Shown here in pieces: positions 8,350 through 16,939 of a stretch of 64,000 nt of DNA; position 1 is the stretch's first letter, and the number at the start of each line of letters is the position of its first letter. A program made the translations under genes and the position numbers. Under the pieces are notes generated by a model. The model saw nothing but the letters and a program-made list of their open reading frames with translations, was not told where the DNA came from and searched no databases. The stretch comes from Mycolicibacter sp. MU0102 (GTDB taxonomy: Bacteria > Actinomycetota > Actinomycetes > Mycobacteriales > Mycobacteriaceae), in contig NZ_OY726398.1 of assembly GCF_963378105.1 (NCBI RefSeq), positions 1,922,001 through 1,986,000 on the forward strand, given 5' to 3'.

Positions 8350-9881
8350 TCGGCATCCTGGCCCGGCTGCGGCGGGATGCCGGGGCCCCAGCTGCCGCCA
8401 CTTCCGATGACACCGCGGACAAGGCCGCCAAGACCGAGCCGCGCACCCGGTTCGGCGCCTGGCTGGGCCGGCCGATGACGTCGTTCCATCTGATCGTGGC
8501 GGTGGCCGCGCTGTTGACCACGCTCGGTCTGATCATGGTGCTGTCGGCCTCCGGGGTGGAGTCCTACGGCACCGACGGATCCGCGTGGCGGATCTTCGGC
8601 AAGCAGGTGCTGTGGACCGTCATCGGGCTGGTCGGCTGCTACGTGGCGTTGCGCATGCCGGTCCGGTTCATGCGCCGAATGGCTTTTGCCGGTTTCGCTT
8701 TCACCATCGTGCTGCTGGTGCTGGTGCTGATCCCGGGCATCGGCACCCTCTCCAACGGTTCCCGCGGCTGGTTCGTCATCGCCGGTTTCTCCATGCAGCC
8801 CTCCGAGCTGGCCAAGATCGCCTTCGTCATCTGGGGCGCACACCTGTTGGCGAGCCGGCGCATGGAGCGGGCGACGCTGGGCGAGATGCTCGTCCCGCTG
8901 GTGCCGGCCGCTGTGGTTGCGCTGGTGCTGATCGTCGCCCAGCCTGACCTCGGGCAGACGGTTTCGCTGGGCATCATCCTGCTGTCGCTGTTGTGGTACG
9001 CCGGTCTGCCGTTGCGGGTGTTCCTCACCTCGCTGGCGGCCATCGTTGCCGCCGCCGCGATCATGGCGGTGACCGAGGGCTATCGCTCCGACCGAGTGCG
9101 GTCCTGGCTGGACCCCGACGCCGACCTGCAGGGCGCCGGTTACCAGGCGCGACAGGCGAAGTTCGCACTGGCCAACGGTGGCATCTTCGGCGACGGCCTG
9201 GGGCAGGGCACCGCGAAATGGAACTACCTGCCCAACGCGCACAACGACTTCATCTTCGCCATCATCGGCGAGGAGCTCGGCTTCATCGGCGGGTTCGGGC
9301 TGCTGGCGCTGTTCGGGCTGTTCGCCTACACCGGCATGCGGATCGCCAAGCGCTCCGCGGACCCGTTCCTGCGGCTGCTGACCGCCGCCACCACGATGTG
9401 GGTGATCGGTCAGTCGTTCATCAATGTCGGCTACGTGATCGGGCTGTTGCCCGTAACCGGAATCCAGCTGCCCCTCATTTCTGCGGGTGGAACCTCCACG
9501 GCGACAACGCTGTTCATGGTCGGCATCATGGCCAACGCGGCCCGGCACGAACCGGAGGCGGTGGCGGCGCTGCGCGCCGGCCAGGACGACCGGATGAACC
9601 GGATCCTGCGGCTGCCGCTGCCCGAGCCGTACTCGCCGACCCGTCTGGAGGCCCTGCGCGACCGCCTGCGGTCGCGTCCGCAGCCGGCCGCACGGCCACG
9701 AACTGCCCAGGCGGCCCGACAGGCTCCGGCCCGCTCGAGTCGGCAGCGCGCCGCAGCGCAGGCTCCGGCCCGGGCAGCTGGTCGAGGCGCCGGGCGCGCA
9801 GGGCAAAATGGAGGCGGCCGGCGTCACGCCGGGGCGCGTCCGACTGGCGGACGCGTACGCGCATTGGAAGGTCAGCGATAG
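8346..9881 (+). CDS. ftsW: SEDS-family peptidoglycan glycosyltransferase FtsW
   Basis: Polytopic septal peptidoglycan polymerase that works with PbpB. The 511 residues start at GTG 8346 inside the murD stop. After a polar 45-residue N-terminus there are about ten membrane segments with SEDS hallmarks: SRGWFVIAGFSMQPSE, a large extracellular loop with QGAGYQARQAK, WNYLPNAHNDFIFAIIGEELG, and PLISAGGTSTATT. The C-terminal tail of about 120 residues is cytoplasmic, basic and Ala/Arg/Gln-rich; mycobacterial FtsW tails of this kind are reported to bind FtsZ and PbpB. A 4-nt gap separates it from murG. Confidence 0.96.
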   Translation: MIGILARLRRDAGAPAAATSDDTADKAAKTEPRTRFGAWLGRPMTSFHLIVAVAALLTTLGLIMVLSASGVESYGTDGSAWRIFGKQVLWTVIGLVGCYVALRMPVRFMRRMAFAGFAFTIVLLVLVLIPGIGTLSNGSRGWFVIAGFSMQPSELAKIAFVIWGAHLLASRRMERATLGEMLVPLVPAAVVALVLIVAQPDLGQTVSLGIILLSLLWYAGLPLRVFLTSLAAIVAAAAIMAVTEGYRSDRVRSWLDPDADLQGAGYQARQAKFALANGGIFGDGLGQGTAKWNYLPNAHNDFIFAIIGEELGFIGGFGLLALFGLFAYTGMRIAKRSADPFLRLLTAATTMWVIGQSFINVGYVIGLLPVTGIQLPLISAGGTSTATTLFMVGIMANAARHEPEAVAALRAGQDDRMNRILRLPLPEPYSPTRLEALRDRLRSRPQPAARPRTAQAARQAPARSSRQRAAAQAPARAAGRGAGRAGQNGGGRRHAGARPTGGRVRALEGQR

Positions 9882-9885
9882 GGGA

Positions 9886-11031
9886 GTGAACGACTCGGTC
9901 ATCTCATCGGACCGCGGTGCGTCGTTATCGGTAGTCCTCGCAGGCGGGGGCACTGCCGGCCATGTCGAACCTGCGATGGCGGTCGCCGACGCGCTCCGTG
10001 CCCTGGACCCCGACGTCCGGATCACCGCGTTGGGCACCGCCCGTGGTCTGGAGACCCGGTTGGTCCCGGCCCGCGGTTACGACCTGGAGCTGATCACCCC
10101 GGTGCCATTGCCCCGCAAGATCAATGCCGACCTGGCCCGGCTGCCGCTGCGGGTGCTGCGTGCGGTTCGGGAGACCCGGGCGGTGCTGCGCGACGTGCAG
10201 GCCGACGTGGTGATCGGCTTCGGCGGTTACGTGGCGCTGCCGGCATATCTGGCCGCGCGCGGTCTCGGCGCCACACGGGTTCCGGTGGTGATCCACGAGG
10301 CCAATGCCCGCGCCGGTCTGGCCAATCGGGTCGGCGCCCGGGGCGCGCAGCGGGTGCTGTCGGCAGTTCCTGATTGCGGTCTGGCCAACCCCGAGGTGGT
10401 CGGGGTGCCGGTGCGGGCGGTCATCACCAACTTGGACCGGGCTGCGCTGCGTGCGGCCGCCCGCGCCGAGTTCGGGTTCGCCGACGACGCTCGGGTGTTG
10501 CTGGTCTTCGGGGGCTCGCAGGGCGCCCGCTCGATCAACCAGGCGGTGGCCGGTGCGGCCAAACATCTTGCCGCCGCCGGCGTTTCGGTGTTGCACGCGC
10601 ACGGGCCGAAGAACACCCTGGAGCTGCCGCCGGCCGGCGCCGGTGATCCGCCCTACGTCGCGGTGCCCTATCTGGACCGGATGGACCTGGCGTATGCGGC
10701 CGCGGACCTGGCGATCTGCCGTTCCGGGGCGATGACGGTCGCCGAAGTGTCGGCGGTCGGTTTGCCTGCGGTGTACGTGCCGCTGCCGATCGGCAACGGC
10801 GAACAGCGCCTCAACGCGCTTCCGGTGGTCAACGCCGGGGGCGGAATCCTGGTCGACGACGCCGAGCTGACCCCGGATTTCGTGGCCGACACCGTCGCCG
10901 GGTTGCTCACCGACACCGCGCGCCTGGCCGCGATGACCAGCGCCGCGGTCCTGGCCGGGCACCCGGAGGCGGCGCGACGGGTGGCTTCCGTCGCACTGGA
11001 AGTCGCGAGCGCAGCGAGGAACGGCCGGTGA
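9886..11031 (+). CDS. murG: UDP-GlcNAc:lipid I N-acetylglucosaminyltransferase MurG
   Basis: Peripheral membrane glycosyltransferase that makes lipid II. The GT-B fold is seen in the Gly-rich loop VVLAGGGTAGHVEPAM near the N-terminus, VIGFGGYVALPA, IHEANARAG, VFGGSQGARSIN and the UDP-sugar site CRSGAMTVAE with PLPIGNGEQR. I chose GTG 9886, four bases after the ftsW stop, giving 381 residues that begin about 15 residues before the Gly loop. The open frame extends to 9808 inside ftsW, but that part reads as an out-of-frame ftsW tail. The stop overlaps murC as GTGA. Confidence 0.95.
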   Translation: MNDSVISSDRGASLSVVLAGGGTAGHVEPAMAVADALRALDPDVRITALGTARGLETRLVPARGYDLELITPVPLPRKINADLARLPLRVLRAVRETRAVLRDVQADVVIGFGGYVALPAYLAARGLGATRVPVVIHEANARAGLANRVGARGAQRVLSAVPDCGLANPEVVGVPVRAVITNLDRAALRAAARAEFGFADDARVLLVFGGSQGARSINQAVAGAAKHLAAAGVSVLHAHGPKNTLELPPAGAGDPPYVAVPYLDRMDLAYAAADLAICRSGAMTVAEVSAVGLPAVYVPLPIGNGEQRLNALPVVNAGGGILVDDAELTPDFVADTVAGLLTDTARLAAMTSAAVLAGHPEAARRVASVALEVASAARNGR

Positions 11032-12515
11032 GCGCCCAGCAACAACTGCCGCCGGAGCTGAGCCGGGTACACATGGTCGGCATCGGGGGAGCGGGCATGT
11101 CCGGCATCGCCCGCATCCTGCTGGACCGCGGGGGGCTGGTCTCGGGTTCGGATGCCAAGGAATCCCGCGGGATTCACGCGCTGCGGGCCCGGGGCGCGCA
11201 GGTGCGCATCGGTCACGACGCGTCGGCCCTGGATCTGCTGCCGGGTGGGGTCACCACGGTGGTCACCACCCACGCCGCGATTCCCAAGACCAACCCCGAG
11301 CTCGTCGAGGCCCGTCGTCGCGGCATCCCGGTGGTGTTGCGACCGGCGGTGCTGGCGAAGCTGATGGCCGGGCGCACCACGTTGATGGTCACCGGCACCC
11401 ACGGCAAGACCACCACCACATCGATGCTGGTGGTCGCGTTGCAGCACTGTGGGCTCGATCCGTCGTTCGCGGTCGGCGGCGAATTGGGTTCTGCCGGTGC
11501 AGAAGCCGGCACCAACGCCCATCACGGCAGCGGGCCGCTGTTTGTCGCCGAGGCCGACGAGAGCGACGGCTCGCTGTTGGAGTACACCCCCAACGTCGCG
11601 GTGGTGACCAACATCGAGGCCGATCACCTCGACTTCTTCGGCAGTGCCGAGGCCTACACCCAGGTGTTCGACGCGTTCGTCGAGCGCATCGCGCCGGGTG
11701 GGGCAGTGGTGGTGTGCGTCGATGACCCCGGCGGCGCCGAGCTGGCCGAGCGCACTGCGGCACAGGGCATCCGGGTGCTGCGTTACGGCACCGAACGCCC
11801 CGGGACGGCGGCGCTCGACGGCGAGCTGGTCAGTTGGGAGCAGCAGGGCACCGGCGCGGTCGCCGAGATCCTGTTGGCCGGAACGGGCGAGCGCAGGGCG
11901 ATGCGACTGTCGGTGCCCGGACGGCACATGGCACTTAACGCGCTGGGCGCGCTGCTGGCGGCGATCGAAGTCGGTGCGCCGCTGGATGCGGTGCTCGACG
12001 GCCTGGCCGGGTTCGACGGGGTGCGCCGCCGATTCGAGCTGGTCGGGTCGGCGGGCGTCACGGGATCGGTGCGGGTCTTCGATGACTACGCACACCATCC
12101 CACCGAGATCGCCGCGACCTTGACCGCGGTTCGGGCCCTGCTGGACGAGCGCGGAACCGGGCGCAGCCTGGTGGTGTTTCAGCCGCATCTGTATTCGCGG
12201 ACAAAGGAATTCGCCACCGAGTTCGGACGATCGCTCAACGGGGCCGACGAGGTGTTCGTCCTGGACGTCTACGGTGCGCGTGAGCAGCCGTTGCCCGGGG
12301 TGAGCGGCGCCAGCGTTGCCGAACATGTCAGTGTGCCGGTGCATTACCTGCCGGACTTCTCGGCGGTGCCCGAGGCGGTGGCGGCGGCCGCCGGTCCGGG
12401 TGACGTGATCATCACCATGGGAGCCGGCGACGTCACCGTGCTGGGCCCGGAGATCGTCGACGCGTTGCGGGCGCGCACTGATCGGATCCTTCCCGGCAGC
12501 CCGGGCGCGCTGTGA
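11028..12515 (+). CDS. murC: UDP-MurNAc:L-alanine ligase MurC
   Basis: First Mur ligase, joining L-Ala to UDP-MurNAc. The 495 residues have the N-terminal motif MVGIGGAGMSGIA, P-loop GTHGKTTTTSM (Lys127), EADESDGS, the DYAHHPTEI motif and a C-terminal FQPHLYSRT segment, all standard for MurC. It starts at GTG 11028 overlapping murG and stops in a GTGA overlap with ftsQ. The order murG-murC-ftsQ-ftsZ is the usual actinobacterial one. Nothing in the sequence suggests altered function. Confidence 0.97.
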   Translation: MSAQQQLPPELSRVHMVGIGGAGMSGIARILLDRGGLVSGSDAKESRGIHALRARGAQVRIGHDASALDLLPGGVTTVVTTHAAIPKTNPELVEARRRGIPVVLRPAVLAKLMAGRTTLMVTGTHGKTTTTSMLVVALQHCGLDPSFAVGGELGSAGAEAGTNAHHGSGPLFVAEADESDGSLLEYTPNVAVVTNIEADHLDFFGSAEAYTQVFDAFVERIAPGGAVVVCVDDPGGAELAERTAAQGIRVLRYGTERPGTAALDGELVSWEQQGTGAVAEILLAGTGERRAMRLSVPGRHMALNALGALLAAIEVGAPLDAVLDGLAGFDGVRRRFELVGSAGVTGSVRVFDDYAHHPTEIAATLTAVRALLDERGTGRSLVVFQPHLYSRTKEFATEFGRSLNGADEVFVLDVYGAREQPLPGVSGASVAEHVSVPVHYLPDFSAVPEAVAAAAGPGDVIITMGAGDVTVLGPEIVDALRARTDRILPGSPGAL

Positions 12516-13507
12516 CCGTGCCGCCCGAAACCCCGGCCGTTCCACCGGAGGATCCGGACGACGCCGCGGACGTCCCCGAAAGCGAAGCCGCCGAAGCCAC
12601 CGAGCCGGAGCCGGATGTTGTCCCGCAGGGCGAGGTCGGCGCAGCCGCCGCGGATGACCCAGAGGCCGAAGCCGCCGACGAGCCCGCCGAGGTGGAGGGA
12701 CCGCGGCGCCGGGCCCGCCGTGAACGCGCGGAGCGGCGCGCCGCGCAGGCGCGTGCCGAGGCGATCGAGCAGGCTCGTCGAGAGGCCAAGCGGCGACTGC
12801 GCACCGGTTCTGCCGAGCCGGCCAAAGGCGTTCCGCGCGGCACCATTCGGGGCCTGAAGATGGCGTTGGCCGTGTTCCTGACGGCGGTGCTCGTGGTCGG
12901 GCTCGGGCTCATCTTGTACTTCACCCCGCTGATGTCGGTGCGCGATATCGAGGTCACCGGGATCGCGACGGTGACCCGCGAGGAAGTTCTGGACGTGGCG
13001 CGGGTGCAGCCGGGCACGCCGCTGCTGCAGATCGACACCGGCAGTGTGGCCGACCGGGTCGCGACGATCAGGCGGGTGGCCAGCACCCGGGTGCAGCGGC
13101 AATACCCCTCGGTGCTCGGGATCGCGGTGGTCGAGCGGGTCCCGGTGGTCTACAAGGATTTTCCGGACGGCCCACACCTGTTCGACCGGGACGGCGTCGA
13201 CTTCGCGACCGGCGCGCCGCCGAGAATGCTGCCGTTCTTCGATGTGGACAATCCCGGCCCGGCGGATCCGTCCACCCTGGCCGCCCTGCAGGTGATGACC
13301 TCGCTGGCGCCCGACGTGGCCGGCCAGATCAGCCGGGTGGCCGCCCCGTCGGTGGCGTCGATCACCCTGACGCTGGCCGATGGCCGGGTGGTGGTCTGGG
13401 GCAACACCGACCGCACCGCGGAGAAGGCCCAGAAGTTGGCGGCGTTGTTGACCCAGCCCGGCCACACCTATGACGTGTCGAGTCCGGACCTGCCCACGGT
13501 CCGGTAG
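12512..13507 (+). CDS. ftsQ: Cell division protein FtsQ
   Basis: Bitopic divisome protein linking early and late division proteins. The 331 residues comprise a long acidic then basic cytoplasmic tail (about 1-112, rich in Glu/Ala, then RRRARRERAERRAAQ), one membrane helix (about 116-137, MALAVFLTAVLVVGLGLILYF), the POTRA domain beginning at VRDIEVTG, and the beta domain ending in HTYDVSSPDLPTVR. The tail is longer than in E. coli, as usual in mycobacteria. GTG start overlaps the murC stop. About 300 bases separate it from ftsZ, which has its own signals. Confidence 0.95.
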   Translation: MTVPPETPAVPPEDPDDAADVPESEAAEATEPEPDVVPQGEVGAAAADDPEAEAADEPAEVEGPRRRARRERAERRAAQARAEAIEQARREAKRRLRTGSAEPAKGVPRGTIRGLKMALAVFLTAVLVVGLGLILYFTPLMSVRDIEVTGIATVTREEVLDVARVQPGTPLLQIDTGSVADRVATIRRVASTRVQRQYPSVLGIAVVERVPVVYKDFPDGPHLFDRDGVDFATGAPPRMLPFFDVDNPGPADPSTLAALQVMTSLAPDVAGQISRVAAPSVASITLTLADGRVVVWGNTDRTAEKAQKLAALLTQPGHTYDVSSPDLPTVR

Positions 13508-13527
13508 GGGGTTGCGCTGCGCCGAGG

Positions 13528-13582
13528 CGGAAATCGGCGTCGCGACACGCCGCGTCCGTGTCGTGAGATTCCGGTTCGGGGG
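13528..13582. repeat. Dispersed repeat copy A (partly palindromic) in the ftsQ-ftsZ gap
   Basis: This 55-base segment shares CGCGACACGCC, GTCGTG, ATTCCG and TTCGGGG, in the same order and spacing, with the segment at 23119-23174. Copy A is a less perfect hairpin than copy B. It lies just after the ftsQ stop (13507). The rest of the 306-base ftsQ-ftsZ gap shows GC-rich sequence to about 13690, then the AT-richer ftsZ leader. The repeat is seen directly; family identity is unknown. Confidence 0.5.
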
Positions 13583-13693
13583 AGATTCGTGGGCGGGAAC
13601 ACCCCGTCGGCCAGGAAAATTCGTGGCGTGTCTCGGCGCGTCGGCGCCGATGACGGCGCGGGCGGCCCTACTGTGGCGGATGCGCGGAACAAC

Positions 13694-13699
13694 TTGACA
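13694..13699 (+). promoter_or_regulatory. Candidate -35 box (TTGACA) of an ftsZ promoter
   Basis: TTGACA at 13694-13699 is a perfect -35 hexamer inside an AT-rich patch about 115 nt before ftsZ. No convincing -10 hexamer sits 16-18 nt downstream (TTGAGG), so the exact promoter is unsure; CATAACTCT just after it could instead be a -10 region. A dedicated ftsZ promoter is expected because ftsZ is not coupled to ftsQ. Confidence 0.4.
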
Positions 13700-13813
13700 T
13701 AACTCTAAGTCTTTGGTTGAGGTTGAGGGTTTTGTTGAAGACAGAATCGGGGAGTTCCGCGCCAAGCCCGGCCCGAGAGAGGACTCCAATCCCACCAGGG
13801 AGGAAGACGAACG

Positions 13814-14977
13814 ATGACCCCACCGCACAACTATCTGGCCGTCATCAAAGTCGTGGGTATCGGTGGTGGCGGCGTCAACGCCGTTAACCGGATGATCGAG
13901 CAGGGCCTCAAGGGCGTTGAGTTCATCGCGATCAACACCGACGCACAGGCATTGCTGATGAGCGACGCCGACGTCAAGCTCGACGTCGGCCGTGACTCCA
14001 CCCGCGGCCTCGGTGCCGGCGCCGACCCCGAAGTGGGTCGTCGAGCCGCCGAAGACGCCAAGGACGAGATCGAGGAGCTGCTGCGCGGCGCCGACATGGT
14101 GTTCGTCACCGCCGGGGAGGGCGGCGGCACCGGTACCGGCGGTGCCCCGGTGGTCGCGACCATCGCGCGCAAGCTCGGCGCACTGACCGTCGGCGTGGTC
14201 ACCCGGCCGTTCTCCTTCGAGGGCAAGCGGCGTAGCAACCAGGCCGAGAACGGCATCGGTGCGCTGCGCGAGAGCTGCGACACCCTGATCGTGATCCCCA
14301 ATGACCGACTGCTGCAGATGGGCGACGCCCAGGTCTCGCTGATGGACGCGTTCCGCAGCGCCGACGAGGTGCTGCTCAACGGTGTCCAGGGCATCACCGA
14401 CCTGATCACCACCCCCGGCCTGATCAACGTCGACTTCGCCGACGTCAAAGGCATCATGAGCGGCGCCGGCACCGCGCTGATGGGCATCGGATCGGCCCGC
14501 GGCGACGGGCGGGCACTCAAGGCCGCCGAGATCGCGATCAACTCGCCGCTGCTGGAAGCCTCGATGGAAGGCGCCCAGGGCGTGCTGATGTCGGTCGCCG
14601 GTGGCAGCGACCTGGGGCTGTTCGAGATCAACGAGGCGGCATCGCTGGTTCAGGACGCCGCACACCCCGAGGCCAACATCATCTTCGGCACCGTGATCGA
14701 CGACTCCCTCGGCGACGAGGTGCGGGTGACGGTGATCGCGGCCGGCTTCGACTCGGCAGGCTCCGGCCGTAAGCCGGTGACCGGTACGGCCGGTGCGGCC
14801 CGGCACGCGATGGCGCCCGGACAGGCCGGCAAGGTCACCTCGTCGCTGTTTGACCCGGTGGATGCGGTCAGTGTGCCGCCTCCCACCAACGGTGCGACGG
14901 TCAGCGTCGGTGGGCGAAACGGTGACGACGGCTGCGACGACGACGACGTCGACGTGCCACCGTTCATGCGGCACTGA
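13814..14977 (+). CDS. ftsZ: Tubulin-like cell division GTPase FtsZ
   Basis: Polymerising GTPase that forms the Z ring. The 387 residues contain GGGGVNAVNRM near the N-terminus, the tubulin signature GGGTGTG at 103-109, the T7 loop NVDFADVK and the conserved C-terminal peptide DVDVPPFMRH that contacts SepF and FtsW in actinobacteria. A strong ribosome site (GGGAGGAAG) precedes ATG 13814. The linker before the tail is Asp-rich (GDDGCDDDDVDV) and includes an unusual Cys. It is followed by pgeF after 65 bases of GC-rich sequence. Confidence 0.98.
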   Translation: MTPPHNYLAVIKVVGIGGGGVNAVNRMIEQGLKGVEFIAINTDAQALLMSDADVKLDVGRDSTRGLGAGADPEVGRRAAEDAKDEIEELLRGADMVFVTAGEGGGTGTGGAPVVATIARKLGALTVGVVTRPFSFEGKRRSNQAENGIGALRESCDTLIVIPNDRLLQMGDAQVSLMDAFRSADEVLLNGVQGITDLITTPGLINVDFADVKGIMSGAGTALMGIGSARGDGRALKAAEIAINSPLLEASMEGAQGVLMSVAGGSDLGLFEINEAASLVQDAAHPEANIIFGTVIDDSLGDEVRVTVIAAGFDSAGSGRKPVTGTAGAARHAMAPGQAGKVTSSLFDPVDAVSVPPPTNGATVSVGGRNGDDGCDDDDVDVPPFMRH

Positions 14978-15029
14978 ACTGATGGCGCTGGCCCGCTTCG
15001 CCCGGCTTCGCCGCGCTCGCGACCACCAC

Positions 15030-15035
15030 TAGCCT
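15030..15035 (+). promoter_or_regulatory. Leaderless -10 box of pgeF
   Basis: TAGCCT lies exactly 7 nt before ATG 15043, so transcription would start at or next to the start codon. No ribosome site is visible, which agrees with a leaderless mRNA. Confidence 0.5.
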
Positions 15036-15042
15036 TCATCTC

Positions 15043-15750
15043 ATGACTTTTCGCATCCGGCGGGTGACGACCACCCGCTCCGGTGGCGTGTCGAAGGCTC
15101 CGTTCGACAGCTTCAATCTCGGCGATCACGTCGGTGACGACCCGGTCGCGGTGGCGGCCAACCGCGCGCGGCTGGCCAAGGCCACCGGCCTTGGTCCCGA
15201 CCGGCTGGTGTGGATGAACCAGGTCCACGGCGATCATGTGGTGGTCGTCGACGGTCCGCGCGACACCCCGATCGACGCCACCGATGCACTGGTCACCACC
15301 GTGCCCCGGCTGGCGATGGTGGTGGTGACCGCCGACTGCGTCCCGGTGCTGATGGCCGACGCGCGAGCCGGAGTGGTCGCCGCAGTCCATGCCGGCCGGG
15401 TCGGCGCGCAGCACGGTGTGGTCGCTCGCGCGCTGGAGTCCATGGTGGCGGCAGGGGCACGAGCCGGCGACGTTTCGGTTTTGCTGGGCCCAGCGGTCAG
15501 TGGGCTGCACTACGAGGTGCCCGCCGCGATGGCCGATGAGGTCGAGGCGTCGCTGCCGGGCAGTCGCACCGTCACGTCGGCGGGCACTGTCGGGCTGGAC
15601 CTGCGGGCCGGAATCGCGCGTCAACTAAGGGGATTGGGCGTGGAATCCATCGACGCCGACCCGCGGTGTACGGCGGCGGACCAGAAGCTGTTCAGTCACC
15701 GTCGCGACGGACTCACCGGCCGGCTGGCGTCCCTGGTGTGGCTGGAATGA
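15043..15750 (+). CDS. pgeF: Peptidoglycan editing / purine nucleoside phosphorylase family protein (YfiH, Rv2149c-like)
   Basis: Laccase-domain (DUF152) protein. Family members act as Zn-dependent purine nucleoside phosphorylases, and E. coli PgeF removes wrongly placed L-Ser from UDP-MurNAc; which role applies here is inferred. The zinc and active-site residues are present: MNQVHGDHV, TADCVPVLMAD, AAVHAGRVGAQHG and DPRCTAADQKLFSHRRDG. It has 235 residues from ATG 15043, normal length. In most actinobacteria a PLP-binding YlmE/YggS protein follows directly. Here only 155 bases separate it from sepF and no such gene fits. Confidence 0.93.
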   Translation: MTFRIRRVTTTRSGGVSKAPFDSFNLGDHVGDDPVAVAANRARLAKATGLGPDRLVWMNQVHGDHVVVVDGPRDTPIDATDALVTTVPRLAMVVVTADCVPVLMADARAGVVAAVHAGRVGAQHGVVARALESMVAAGARAGDVSVLLGPAVSGLHYEVPAAMADEVEASLPGSRTVTSAGTVGLDLRAGIARQLRGLGVESIDADPRCTAADQKLFSHRRDGLTGRLASLVWLE

Positions 15751-15841
15751 GTGCTCGGTAGAGGTCGCTGGAGGGGGTGGGTGAAACCGGTGGGAGCTGT
15801 CCGCGTGTCGGTGCCGCGCCAACGCGCTCGCTGCCGTTACC

Positions 15842-15869
15842 GTCACCGTTATTAGTCACTTCAGTCACA
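15842..15869 (+). promoter_or_regulatory. GTCAC direct-repeat cluster before sepF, candidate regulator site
   Basis: Three GTCAC units start at 15842, 15855 and 15864, followed by ATCACA. The last two are spaced 9 nt apart. Direct GTCAC-type repeats with short spacing resemble the site of the essential response regulator MtrA, known to control cell-cycle genes. That match is inference from memory of the motif. Confidence 0.3.
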
Positions 15870-15905
15870 CCTTCATCACAGTCATCAGCCTAGAAGGGTC
15901 CAAGG

Positions 15906-16568
15906 ATGAGCACACTCCACAAGGTCAAGGCCTACTTCGGGATGGCTCCTATGGAGGACTACGACGACGACTACTACGACGACGGCGATGACCGCGCCGG
16001 GTCGCGTGACTACGCGCCTCGGGCGGAGCGATTCGGCGAGGACGTTTTCGACCGCGTAGGCGGCCGCTCGGAGAGCCGCTACGACGAGCGCTTCGAGGAC
16101 CGCGACTACGACGATGCGCCCGCCGGCTACCGAGGCGGCGGCTACGAGGACGACCCTCGCTACCGGGCGCGTGAGTTCGACCGCCCGCGTGACTTCGAGC
16201 GCCGGTTCTCCTCGCTGCGCGGCTCGACCCGCGGCGCCCTGGCGATGGAGCCGCGGCGGATGGCGCAGATGTTCGACGAGAGCAGCCCGCTGTCGAAGAT
16301 CACCACGCTGCGGCCCAAGGACTACAGCGAAGCCCGCACCATCGGCGAGCGGTTCCGGGACGGCACCCCGGTCATCATGGACCTGGTGTCGATGGACAAC
16401 GCCGATGCCAAGCGCCTGGTCGACTTCGCGGCAGGTCTTGCCTTCGCCCTGCGCGGTTCCTTCGACAAGGTCGCGACCAAGGTCTTTCTGCTGTCGCCGG
16501 CCGACGTCGACGTCTCCCCGGAGGAGCGTCGCCGCATCGCCGAAACCGGCTTCTACGCCTATCGGTAG
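15906..16568 (+). CDS. sepF: Cell division protein SepF (FtsZ membrane anchor)
   Basis: SepF tethers FtsZ to the membrane and is essential in mycobacteria. The 220 residues start with an amphipathic segment (MSTLHKVKAYFGMAP), followed by an Asp/Tyr/Arg-rich disordered linker (about 15-115) and the folded beta/alpha domain (about 130-215, from KITTLRPKDYSEA to LLSPADVDVSPEER). The domain order and length match mycobacterial SepF. It lies 155 bases after pgeF without ylmE between them, and 70 bases before the YggT-family gene. Confidence 0.95.
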   Translation: MSTLHKVKAYFGMAPMEDYDDDYYDDGDDRAGSRDYAPRAERFGEDVFDRVGGRSESRYDERFEDRDYDDAPAGYRGGGYEDDPRYRAREFDRPRDFERRFSSLRGSTRGALAMEPRRMAQMFDESSPLSKITTLRPKDYSEARTIGERFRDGTPVIMDLVSMDNADAKRLVDFAAGLAFALRGSFDKVATKVFLLSPADVDVSPEERRRIAETGFYAYR

Positions 16569-16638
16569 GCTGGAACGGCAGTCGAGCCGGTCAGCACTGC
16601 TGATGCGGGCACACCCTCGTCAGTAAGGTCGCATTCCG

Positions 16639-16929
16639 TTGGCGCTGTTCTTCACGATTCTTGGTATCGCGCTATTTGTCTTCTGGCTATTGCTGATCGC
16701 CCGGATCGTCATCGAGTTCATCCGCTCGTTCAGCCGTGACTGGCACCCGACGGGTGCCACCGTGGTGATCCTGGAACTGATCATGAGCATCACCGATCCG
16801 CCGGTGAAGCTGCTGCGGCGACTCATCCCGCAGTTGACCATCGGGGCGGTACGCATCGATCTGTCGATCATGGTGCTGCTGCTGATCGCGTTCGTCGGCA
16901 TGGAACTGGCCCTGCAGCACGCCGCTTAG
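16639..16929 (+). CDS. YggT-family membrane protein (Rv2146c-like)
   Basis: A 96-residue protein with two membrane segments (about 2-24 and 72-92) joined by the conserved loop RSFSRDWHPTG...SITDPPVKLLRRLIPQL. YggT proteins sit beside sepF and divIVA in Gram-positive dcw clusters and are thought to help division or osmotic balance; the molecular role is unknown. The start is TTG 16639, giving MALFFTILGIALFVFW, which aligns with known mycobacterial N-termini. A TAAGGT box at 16624-16629 lies 9 nt upstream and may be the -10 of a near-leaderless transcript. Confidence 0.9.
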   Translation: MALFFTILGIALFVFWLLLIARIVIEFIRSFSRDWHPTGATVVILELIMSITDPPVKLLRRLIPQLTIGAVRIDLSIMVLLLIAFVGMELALQHAA

Positions 16930-16939
16930 CGGCGGGGCT

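Noticed and set aside
9808..9885. Upstream extension of murG inside ftsW
   Set aside because: The added residues overlap the ftsW tail in another phase and do not resemble MurG N-termini. GTG 9886 directly after the ftsW stop is more natural.
12344..14974. 876-residue open frame on the minus strand opposite ftsQ and ftsZ
   Set aside because: High-GC antisense shadow. Composition is His/Asp/Arg/Gln-rich without domain motifs, and it is opposite well-identified essential genes.
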